Below, piece after piece: positions 28,065 to 36,513 of a DNA stretch of 64,000 nucleotides (its first letter is position 1; every line of letters starts with the position of its first letter). Under the pieces are notes generated by a model. The model saw only the letters and a program-made list of their open reading frames with translations, did no database searches and was not told the origin of the DNA. The stretch is taken from the NCBI RefSeq assembly GCF_000214725.1, contig NC_015574.1, positions 620,001 through 684,000 on the forward strand. Direction: 5' to 3'. The stretch is from Methanobacterium paludis (GTDB taxonomy: Archaea; Methanobacteriota; Methanobacteria; Methanobacteriales; Methanobacteriaceae). The position numbers and the translations under genes are program-made.

Positions 28065-28976
28065 TTACTTTTTTCTGTGTCTTAACTTCACTGCAATACC
28101 AATGCTGGCGTTTTTCATTTCTTTGCCGGTTAAAACTGCTTTACCCACCCCAACAACTTCGTCGTTTCTCAGGATTACAACCTCATCCTTTGGAACAATA
28201 TCTGGGTCTGCATCAAGTACACCTGGCGCAAAAACTGTGTTTGTTTTAAGATCAAAGTCTATTTTGACCCATTTTTTGCCCATATCCCTCAAGATTTCTC
28301 CTCCTTTCATGCTGAGGGAGTAAAATCCTGTTTCAAAAAGTAGAGTTGCGATCTGTTCCTTTTCATGGATTATATTCTGGTTAAAACGTCCCACTGCCTT
28401 AGATCCATCAGGTATTAAAGCATCAGCGTCAAGAGTGTTGAACTGGTACCGGGCTATGGATCGTAGACCGTGCAATCTTTTTTCATTTGCCCTAGGTTTT
28501 GGATGTTTTTTGAGCTCCTGCTTAAGGTTGTCCATGGATTCCCATGATGTGGGTCTGCCATCTTCACAGGTGTAAACTGCATCGTCAAGGTAGGCTTCAC
28601 AGACTTCTCTGTAACCTCCTGAAACATGTGCTATAACCTCTTTTCCACCCACATAATCTCTGAGACATTCTCCTGTAACATCTATTTCTTCCCGGGACCA
28701 GTCTCCGGTTGTTGATGTATCATAGGATTGTATGGGATAGGTTCTTTCCATTTCTCGGGGACAAACCCCAAATGGAGAGGTTAGAATTGCTTCCTGCACT
28801 TTTTTGGTTGCTCTCATGAATATTGTGTGGGATTTGGATATTGAGTAGGGTTTTTTCATACTGCAGGGGAGTACAACTACCACATCACCGACAGGTTCAA
28901 GTAAACTCATTCTCTGTCTCCATCTACGGGCTTCTGGCCTGTGAAGAGATTCTTCTATTATACATGGGATTTTCAT
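28065..28976 (-). CDS. Archaeosine synthase core (ArcS, DUF5591 + PUA), compact form
   Basis: 303 residues. LPCSMKKPYSISKSH at about residue 36 matches the ArcS active-site pattern PC-X3-KPY-X2-S-X2-H, and the C-terminus (about 225-303; KVDFDLKTNTVFAPGV, DEVVILRNDEVVGVGKA) is a PUA RNA-binding domain. ArcS modifies preQ0 in tRNA at position 15 on the path to archaeosine. Full-length archaeal ArcS has an N-terminal degenerate TGT domain of about 250 residues; it is missing here, so this is a stand-alone catalytic/PUA half and a partner should be encoded elsewhere. Confidence 0.75.
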   Translation of the reverse strand: MKIPCIIEESLHRPEARRWRQRMSLLEPVGDVVVVLPCSMKKPYSISKSHTIFMRATKKVQEAILTSPFGVCPREMERTYPIQSYDTSTTGDWSREEIDVTGECLRDYVGGKEVIAHVSGGYREVCEAYLDDAVYTCEDGRPTSWESMDNLKQELKKHPKPRANEKRLHGLRSIARYQFNTLDADALIPDGSKAVGRFNQNIIHEKEQIATLLFETGFYSLSMKGGEILRDMGKKWVKIDFDLKTNTVFAPGVLDADPDIVPKDEVVILRNDEVVGVGKAVLTGKEMKNASIGIAVKLRHRKK

Positions 28977-29309
28977 TGGTTTTCCTCAGGATCTGAAACT
29001 ATTTTTTATTAAAGAAATTTATGAAATTTTATTTTTAAAGAAATTTATTTTTAAATAAAGATAAAATGATTATAAAATATTTTTAAGAACTATATTTATT
29101 TACTTTGTTTTTTGTTAAATAACCTATTACATATTAAATAACTTTTTTTCAATGGCTTTTTCATTAATTAATAAATGGTTAAAAAATATGGAATGGGATT
29201 AAAAAAATTAAAAAAAGTTGTAAAAAATAGTAAAAATACCTTTAGAACATTATATATCTTCAGAAGAGTATCTTTAAACCCTCCTGAATAATTTATTTTA
29301 AAAAATTAA
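28977..29309. other. AT-rich spacer
   Basis: No gene or structure recognised between the ArcS-like gene and the large helicase gene; composed mostly of A/T runs. It holds the end of the helicase transcript and the promoter of the ArcS-like gene. Confidence 0.4.
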
Positions 29310-32300
29310 TTATGACTTTGTAAAGTTTATTGTGCCGTTAGATGTTTCTTCAAGCTCACCTCTAGTTATAAGCCCCTGAATAACCATTTCTATACGTTCT
29401 GCGGTTGCACCTCTCGTTACTTTTATACCGAAGAGCCTGGATGTTTGCTTAATGATCTCATCTTTTGGAGTTGCAAACTGAAGGTTTAAAACCATTCTTA
29501 CAGCTTTCTCGATTTCTTCATCGCATATAAGGTTGATTTTGGCTGGAGGATCCCCGCATCTACGGCGAACCTTTATATCTGCCTCATTTCCCCGGAATAA
29601 AAATTCATCTTTAATAATTATTTCTCTGTTTTCATGGGCAAAGAGTACAGCATTTTTTATAGCATTTTGGATTCGTTTACCTGCCTTTTTAAGGCCCCAA
29701 AATGTCCTTATGCGTCGCACAACTTCGCTGAAATGCACGGGCCCTTCCACATCAACGATCTCCACAACTGCCTTTGAAAGTTCCTGCACAGATTTCTCAT
29801 GAAGTTCGCAGTTGGTGTCGATGCAGATGGATGGACACAACTCATAACTGGATAATTGTTCTTCTAAACTTCTATTGGACTCTGTAGTTGGATTAGCAAT
29901 GGTTCCTGTAGTCTGATTAATGGTTGATGAAGTGGTTGGATTGGTTGGGGGAACGGTTGATTTGGTAGCAGCTGCATTGATCTCATCTTCAACATTAAAT
30001 TCAGGAGAAACGTTATTTGGACCGAGATTTATAGTTCCACCATTTTTTATTCCATTTCTACTTATTCTATCCCCATTTGCTATTCCATTTCCAGTTACCC
30101 CATTGCCAGATTGATCCCCAACAACTTCTTTATCTGGTACAACCCTTGCATCGCCGTAGATGCCATTTGTATTATCTTTGACTTTGTCATGATTTTTTAC
30201 AATAGGTTTTAGGTTTTTAGAGTTCTCAACAGCTTTTACAAGTTGAACTTCACATTCGCCACGGTTTCTGTACCAGTCAGTGGACCAGACCCTGTAGATA
30301 TGCCATCCAAGCCCTTCCAGGATCTGCTGGCGCAGCCTGTCACGGTCCCGTGCAACTGGGGAACTGTGATACGTGGCACCATCGCATTCAATACCAAGGA
30401 GATATTCGCCCTGTTTTACTGGGTTCACCACAGCCAGGTCTATCCTGAAACCAGCGCATCCCACCTGTTTGTGCACTTCATAGCCATGTTCACTAAGAAA
30501 ATCGTACACAGAGTCCTCAAAGGGTGATTCTGTGTCTTCTCCTGGTGCTTTGATACTCTCAAGATTTTTGGTTTCAGCGTACTCCAAGAAAGCTTTAAGT
30601 GCCCTGACACCGAATGCTCCGTTGGAATCAATTTTAACGTCTGAAAACTTGAAGTTGGAGAAAACAACACATTTTTCTCTTGCACGGGTAATGAGAACAT
30701 TCAAACGTCTTTCTCCCCCTTCCTTGTTCAGAGGTCCGAAATTGAGGCTCAACTTTCCATCGTTATCGTAACCATACCCAACGCTTATGAATATAACATC
30801 TCTTTCATCACCTTGGATGGTTTCGAGGTTTTTCACGAAGAAGTGTTCCTCCCGATTACTGCTGAAAAACTTTTCCATTCCATGGTTGTTTTTGAGGTAA
30901 AGCTCCACTTCTTCCAGAATCACCTGCTGCTGCTTCATGTTGAATGTGCCTATTCCCAAGCTCTTCTCAAAGCCGTACTCTTTAAAGTGTTCCGCTGCAG
31001 CTTCAACAACTTTTCTAGCCTCTTTACGGTTTGAAGAACTTCTACCTCTATCATAAACTGTATCTGGTAAATATTCAAATTTTAAACCAAGTTCCTTGGT
31101 TTTGTGGCATGGAGATGGATATATGAGAAGGTTATTGTTATAGAACTCTTGGTTTGATAGGGCAATGAGGGATTCATGCCGGCTTCTGTAGTGCCAGCGG
31201 AGCATTTTTGTGGGGAAACTACTCTTACAAAGGTGCAGTATACTCTCCATATCCGAAAATGATGCTATTTCATATTCATCATCTTCATCGGCACCCCCAA
31301 TAATATCAAAAAATGATGTTGGGGGAAGTTGGCGCGTATCACCCATCACCACGGCCTGTTTGCCTCTGAGAAATGCTCCAATAGCATCTTCCGGCTTAAC
31401 CTGACTTGCTTCATCGAAAATAACAACATCGAAGTTCATATTTTGAACATTTTCAGGGTCGATGAACTGTGCTATTGAGAGGGGACTCATCATAAAACAC
31501 GGCTTAATTCTCTGTATTAAACTGCCTGCACGTGATAAAAGTTTTCTTATGGGCATGTGCCCCCTTTTACGATTGAATTCACCTAGAAGAATTCCTAACT
31601 CTGAGTTGGGTGATGCTGCATCGTTTACATTGGGCTTTTCATGGGATAATCTGCTTGCAATCCTCTTACGGTTCAGTTCAATAAGTCTCCTGTCAAGATC
31701 TATGAATTTTTCTATTTTATCCTCGTGAACATCCCCTATAAATCCGGATAAAGCAGAATTTTCTAAAAATGCTTTTCTAAGTAAATCATCTGCAAAATTG
31801 CCCTTCAAACAGGAAATTAGGTCTTCTGGTTCGAGTTTGTCAGCGAGTATCAACTCAATTACAGGGTCTGCTAATTCATTTGGCTTTTCTTTTAATACGA
31901 GAACTAACTGGGACCATTGCTGAAGTTTTGATGTATTTGATTTGAATAATTCCATCTTTGAAAGAATTTCATCGAATGAAACTTTATTAAAACCACTTTT
32001 AAAAGGAGAATCATTATCCATTTTAATATATTTGTCCAGTTCTTCAAAGGTGTTTAACAGTTTATCATGTTCACCGGATATTTTTTGAATAGAACGATTT
32101 AAATCAGTCAAACCTGTTTGGTTACTTACAAGTTCAATGGTTTTTTCGTTTATACTACCATCTGATAGAAGTTTTCGCAGTGGAGGGATCCGTTCACACA
32201 TTTTCCTTAAAGATTCTGTGTTACTTTGTTCAGCAACCCAGTAGGAACCAAAAAGACTTCTGGCACTTTGGTTGTGTTCTCTTATTTGATTTCTAAGTTT

Positions 32301-34337
32301 CTGACATTTCAACACATCTTCCATGTCATGAAGAATTTCATCATCATTTTCAGGGACTTTCACCTTATAAAAAACCGAAATATTCGCTCTGGCTTTTTTA
32401 TAACCTCCTCTAAATGATTTGAATAATTTAGATGAACTTTCCTCGTATTCCTTGAGAACTGAGGATACATCTGTATTTAAGATAATTTCATCGAATTTTT
32501 GTGTGATGCTCCGTTGAAACTGCTGAAATTTATCGATTTTTTCAATTAAGTTGTATGCTTCCGGGGTTCCGGCATCCCATTTTGGATTTAAAAAAATATC
32601 TTTATCCACTTGTTCGGTGGATGTTATAAATTGGGCGTTGGATACTGATTGCTGGAGTTCTTCCAAATTGTTTGTTTTTCCAATACCTGAAATATCTGCC
32701 AGATACTGGATTTCAGATTTAATGGTCGTTACTGAATTGGTGCATTCGTTTGTTAAATAACTAATTTCATCCAGATCCACTGGAAATATTGGTTCGGGCA
32801 TACAATTCTTCCATGGATTGTTTGTGAGTGGTTTAATATGTTTTACAATTTCACCTATATGTTCAAGTGTATTAACTGAATCCTGCCACTGCTTTCTGGT
32901 GAAATGGTCGGGATTTTTGATTTTGGCACGCGGAATCTTCCGTCCTGTTTTATTAAAATGATCCAAAGCTTCTTCTTTAAGACCGAAAAGTTTGAATGGG
33001 GAAAGTCTGATTTCTCCGAGGGGTTTGTGTAAAATTTCATTGTACCCATCTAATTCTGATTTGAGTTTTTCAATCTCATTGAACTCATCATCAAGCATTA
33101 TTTCAGCTTTTGGAGGGCTGTAAAGTGTTCTTTCGAGTTCATTTAAAACTTCCCTTTTGTTGGATTTGCGGCTGTGCAGCTCGAGACAGAAATCACCAAG
33201 ACCAACACCATCTAAACGGTCTTTAACAACTTCCAATGCAGCCATTTTCTCACTTACAAATAGAACAGTCTTTCCATTGGCCATTAATTCTGCTATAAGG
33301 TTAACAATGGTCTGTGATTTACCTGTACCTGGAGGTCCCTCAACCACCATATTTTTACCAGCTTTTGATTCTTCTATCACGGCTATTTGGGATGAATCAG
33401 CATCCACAACATGATAAATATCCTTTGAAGATAATTTCTTGTCAACGTCGTCTTCAAAGAATTCTTCTCCAACTGAATTGCCTGAAGGGTCAAATATGGA
33501 TTCTATAATCGGATTTTCTGTGATTTCAACGCTTTTCCAGCTTTCGGGGTCCAGATCCTTATACATGACAAATTTTGTGAAGCTGAAAAAGCCCATGTGC
33601 ATTTCATATACAACTTTCCAGTCCTTTTTTGAGGATATTGCACTTTTTATAGATTTAAAATAGTTATATACTCCCTTTTTTTCTTCTGGCATCTCAAAAT
33701 CTGATATTTCTACACCCTGTTCCTGTAATTTGGCTTGAAGTGAGATGTTGGGGATTATATCGTCTCCAGTCCATTTGAGTTTGAAAGAACCTTTAACTTT
33801 TTTTCGCTCGAGTTCAACAGGTATAAGGAGCAATGGAGCTTTTCTGGGTTCTATGACATCAGCACTTTCTTTCCATTCCAAAAAACCAATTGCAAGGTAA
33901 AGTATATTGTAACCCTGTTCTTCAAGCATTGATTTGGACTGCTGGTTAATGTAAAAAAGTCTTTTTTGAAGTTCTTCTGCCTTCAGCCCAGTTTGGAGAA
34001 AGGTGTCTTTGTACTTGTCTGCAACTTCCAAATTTGGTGATGGCAGCTTCCAGAGAGTTGAGGTTTCTTCGTCTGTTAAATCTGAATTTTCTACTTCGTT
34101 GAGATTTCCATTTTCATCAACTTCATCTTCTTTATTTTCTGATTTAGGAAGAAACTGCATTTTTTTCTCTTCTAAAACGATGAGGTTGTAAATTTCCGTT
34201 GGAATTTCATTTATTACCCCAATGGATTTCTTACGGGCTTTGAAATTCAGAAGCTGGTTACGCATTGTTAAATCCAATAAATTTCTTCTTAATGATTCTA
34301 TTTGCCCCTCAATGTTCAAAACAGCCGGTCCATCCAT
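29310..34337 (-). CDS. Giant SF1 helicase with Vsr-like nuclease domain (DUF4011-AAA-REase-DUF3320)
   Basis: 1675 residues. Order: DUF4011-type N-terminus (LRRNLLDLTMRNQLLNFK), helicase Walker A GPPGTGKSQT (~331), Walker B VIFDEASQVKPED (~970) and GDTRQLPPTSFF (~997), helicase C-terminal motifs TIQGDERDVIFIS and NVLITRAREKC, then a Vsr/DUF559-type endonuclease core GIECDGATYHSSPVARDRDR (~1314) with GWHIYRVWSTDWYRN, a low-complexity Asn/Thr/Gly linker (~1385-1480), and a DUF3320-type C-terminus. The nuclease has the E-C-D / Q-K-like layout expected. Proteins of this class are found in phage-defence settings, but here no partner gene is adjacent. Single gene, GAGG before ATG. Confidence 0.82.
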   Translation of the reverse strand: MDGPAVLNIEGQIESLRRNLLDLTMRNQLLNFKARKKSIGVINEIPTEIYNLIVLEEKKMQFLPKSENKEDEVDENGNLNEVENSDLTDEETSTLWKLPSPNLEVADKYKDTFLQTGLKAEELQKRLFYINQQSKSMLEEQGYNILYLAIGFLEWKESADVIEPRKAPLLLIPVELERKKVKGSFKLKWTGDDIIPNISLQAKLQEQGVEISDFEMPEEKKGVYNYFKSIKSAISSKKDWKVVYEMHMGFFSFTKFVMYKDLDPESWKSVEITENPIIESIFDPSGNSVGEEFFEDDVDKKLSSKDIYHVVDADSSQIAVIEESKAGKNMVVEGPPGTGKSQTIVNLIAELMANGKTVLFVSEKMAALEVVKDRLDGVGLGDFCLELHSRKSNKREVLNELERTLYSPPKAEIMLDDEFNEIEKLKSELDGYNEILHKPLGEIRLSPFKLFGLKEEALDHFNKTGRKIPRAKIKNPDHFTRKQWQDSVNTLEHIGEIVKHIKPLTNNPWKNCMPEPIFPVDLDEISYLTNECTNSVTTIKSEIQYLADISGIGKTNNLEELQQSVSNAQFITSTEQVDKDIFLNPKWDAGTPEAYNLIEKIDKFQQFQRSITQKFDEIILNTDVSSVLKEYEESSSKLFKSFRGGYKKARANISVFYKVKVPENDDEILHDMEDVLKCQKLRNQIREHNQSARSLFGSYWVAEQSNTESLRKMCERIPPLRKLLSDGSINEKTIELVSNQTGLTDLNRSIQKISGEHDKLLNTFEELDKYIKMDNDSPFKSGFNKVSFDEILSKMELFKSNTSKLQQWSQLVLVLKEKPNELADPVIELILADKLEPEDLISCLKGNFADDLLRKAFLENSALSGFIGDVHEDKIEKFIDLDRRLIELNRKRIASRLSHEKPNVNDAASPNSELGILLGEFNRKRGHMPIRKLLSRAGSLIQRIKPCFMMSPLSIAQFIDPENVQNMNFDVVIFDEASQVKPEDAIGAFLRGKQAVVMGDTRQLPPTSFFDIIGGADEDDEYEIASFSDMESILHLCKSSFPTKMLRWHYRSRHESLIALSNQEFYNNNLLIYPSPCHKTKELGLKFEYLPDTVYDRGRSSSNRKEARKVVEAAAEHFKEYGFEKSLGIGTFNMKQQQVILEEVELYLKNNHGMEKFFSSNREEHFFVKNLETIQGDERDVIFISVGYGYDNDGKLSLNFGPLNKEGGERRLNVLITRAREKCVVFSNFKFSDVKIDSNGAFGVRALKAFLEYAETKNLESIKAPGEDTESPFEDSVYDFLSEHGYEVHKQVGCAGFRIDLAVVNPVKQGEYLLGIECDGATYHSSPVARDRDRLRQQILEGLGWHIYRVWSTDWYRNRGECEVQLVKAVENSKNLKPIVKNHDKVKDNTNGIYGDARVVPDKEVVGDQSGNGVTGNGIANGDRISRNGIKNGGTINLGPNNVSPEFNVEDEINAAATKSTVPPTNPTTSSTINQTTGTIANPTTESNRSLEEQLSSYELCPSICIDTNCELHEKSVQELSKAVVEIVDVEGPVHFSEVVRRIRTFWGLKKAGKRIQNAIKNAVLFAHENREIIIKDEFLFRGNEADIKVRRRCGDPPAKINLICDEEIEKAVRMVLNLQFATPKDEIIKQTSRLFGIKVTRGATAERIEMVIQGLITRGELEETSNGTINFTKS

Positions 34338-34715
34338 TTTTGTGCCTCAAATTTTCATGATAGTAAAAACTACCTTAAAGTTACCTTTAAAAATATTCTT
34401 AGGTAGTATAACATAAATTTTTCTATTATAAACATCTGGTAATTACTTTAAACCTTCTACGTCTTGAATAATATCAGAAAAATATCTGCAAGACCTAAAG
34501 AGATGAAATAATTTTCAAAAAAAATTAGTAATCAATTTAATTAAGGAATTTAAGATTAAGGAAGTATTGGAATGGGAAAGTAATTGGAATTTAAAATCAT
34601 AAAGTGTAAAGCATTGATTTTTAAATAGATCTCTTAAAATTGAATAAAAAAATTCAGATAATAGTTTGAATCTATCAGTAGTTTCAACTTTTAGTCAATT
34701 TTTAGCTGTACTCTT
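34338..34715. other. AT-rich spacer upstream of the helicase gene
   Basis: Contains the helicase promoter region; no coding frame seen. Followed by a kinase fragment at 34716-34841. Confidence 0.4.
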
Positions 34716-34841
34716 TTAGCCGTACTCCCTATCTTTAAATGTTATGATGAATCTGGTTCCATTTGTTCTATCAAGCTCTATTTTGCCGTCAATTTGTTCG
34801 GTTAAGTTGTTAACAAGGCGCATTCCAAGGGATTCTATGTT
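34716..34841 (-). pseudogene. C-terminal fragment of a sensor histidine kinase
   Basis: Reverse-strand 41 codons read NIESLGMRLVNNLTEQIDGK then IELDRTNGTRFIITF and KDREYG before a stop. This is the G2-box end of a HATPase domain as in methanobacterial sensor kinases (S-LG-LV--L--Q--G-IEL---NGT-F-I-F). A stop precedes it in frame and no upstream kinase sequence remains, so it is a relic. Confidence 0.8.
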
Positions 34842-34857
34842 TTAACCATGGAACGTA

Positions 34858-36366
34858 CTAGTGTTTCCTATAAATATATTCTCCATTCAACCATTTGACC
34901 CCCACCATCTGGGATAGATCCCTGTCAATCGACACAAGGTCATCTTTATCTAGCTTGGAGATATCATCTTTACCAACAATTCGAGTTAAGTTAGCAATTT
35001 CCTTTGTCGATAATGTTATAAAATTGGTGAGTTTTAAAACTCCCTCATCTACATCTAACTGTTTTAGAAGCTGTGGGTTTTGAGTTGTCACACCAGTTGG
35101 ACAGAGTCCTGTGTAACAGATACGGTACTGTTCACAGTTTATGGCTATAAGTGCTGCTGTTCCAATATAAACTGCATCAGCACCAAGTGCAAGGCATTTT
35201 GCAAAGTCTGAGGAGCTGTGAAGACTTCCTCCTGCAATTAAAGAGACTCTATCCTTAACTCCAAGTTTCTGAAGGTGTCTGAAGGCCCGCGGCAATGCTG
35301 CAATGATGGGTAAACCCACATTGTCCCTCACATAAAGGTCTGTGGCGCCAGTACCTCCACCAAAACCGTCCAAAGATATGAAATCAACTCCAGCATCCAC
35401 AAGAATTTCTAAATCTCCCTCAACATCACCACAACCTATCTTAGCACCTACAGGTGCACCTCCGGAGATCTTATGGAGCCACGAAACTTTTTCAGCCACA
35501 TCTTCTGCACTTTTAATGTCCAGGTGGTGCGCTGGTGAATAAGCAGCTTCTCCAGTTTTCAAGCCCCTGATGCTGGCAACTTCAGAGTTCATCTTGCTTG
35601 CTGGAAGATAACTTCCTTTTCCAGGATATGCGCCCTGTCCAAAGCGTATTTCAATGGCTGTGGCATTTTTGAGTACATTTTCATCCACTCCGAAGCGTCC
35701 TGTTGAATACTGGACTATTCTCTGCTTTTGAGATAGTTCACTCTCCTCATCAGATATTCCCCCTTCACCAGAATTAAACCCTATATTCAGTTTGGATGCA
35801 GTTTCAGCGATTACTATCTTAACATTGGGAGATACAGCCCCAAAACTCATACCTGAAACTAGTATTGGCGATGAAACCTTGAAAGGTTTTTTAGATTTTG
35901 GACCTATACAGATCTGTGTTTTTACATCATCTTCACGGTTTAAAGGAATTTTTTTTATTTGGGCAGGCACAAAATGTAGGTCTTCAAATGAAAACGGGAT
36001 TTTCTTGGTTGATCCCATGGATGTAACTATACTCTCACCAGAGGCACTCAGATCCTTGATATTCACAACGTTCTGATAAAAGGAATCATCTTCTGAAGAA
36101 CCCTTTTTTCTCATTACTAATTTACCGTTTCCAACTGCCCTTTTATTGCAATAATAGATACTTTTAAGTTTATTTTCGTAATATACGGCACATGTATCAC
36201 ATATACAACCTTTGGCTTTAATATCTGTATTACTTGGACATTTACCGCAGTATAATATATCTCCACCACATTCTGGATAACTTGGACAGTAGGGGCAGTG
36301 ACATTTTTTTCGATTTTCTTCAGAATCCTCAATTTTTGAAAGAACATCCCTTGAATCTTGAACCAT
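34858..36366 (-). CDS. DUF2769 + FMN-binding glutamate-synthase-like protein
   Basis: 502 residues. The N-terminal 85 residues hold a dense Cys array (CHCPYCPSYPECGG, CGKCPSNTD, CICDTC, YYCNKRAV) of the DUF2769 type, probably a metal or Fe-S site. The rest is the GltB central/FMN domain: PILVSGMSFGAVSP, NSGEGGISDEE, RFGQGAYPGKGSYLP, IGCGDVEGDLE, FISLDGFGGGTGA and CPTGVTTQNP near the cluster region. Lacks the amidotransferase domain of full GltB, as archaeal forms do. Electron carrier and substrate unresolved. Follows the rubredoxin-TPP gene on the same strand with 147 bases between. Confidence 0.82.
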   Translation of the reverse strand: MVQDSRDVLSKIEDSEENRKKCHCPYCPSYPECGGDILYCGKCPSNTDIKAKGCICDTCAVYYENKLKSIYYCNKRAVGNGKLVMRKKGSSEDDSFYQNVVNIKDLSASGESIVTSMGSTKKIPFSFEDLHFVPAQIKKIPLNREDDVKTQICIGPKSKKPFKVSSPILVSGMSFGAVSPNVKIVIAETASKLNIGFNSGEGGISDEESELSQKQRIVQYSTGRFGVDENVLKNATAIEIRFGQGAYPGKGSYLPASKMNSEVASIRGLKTGEAAYSPAHHLDIKSAEDVAEKVSWLHKISGGAPVGAKIGCGDVEGDLEILVDAGVDFISLDGFGGGTGATDLYVRDNVGLPIIAALPRAFRHLQKLGVKDRVSLIAGGSLHSSSDFAKCLALGADAVYIGTAALIAINCEQYRICYTGLCPTGVTTQNPQLLKQLDVDEGVLKLTNFITLSTKEIANLTRIVGKDDISKLDKDDLVSIDRDLSQMVGVKWLNGEYIYRKH

Positions 36367-36513
36367 GATTAAAGTCTCCTGAATTTATTTACTGAGATAT
36401 TTACATCATTTTAAGAGTGTTTATTTTCCGAATTATTCTTTTTCATCCTTTTCATTGATTTATTGATATTTAAAAAAAAATTAAAAATTAACATATGTTT
36501 AATCAGATAATCT

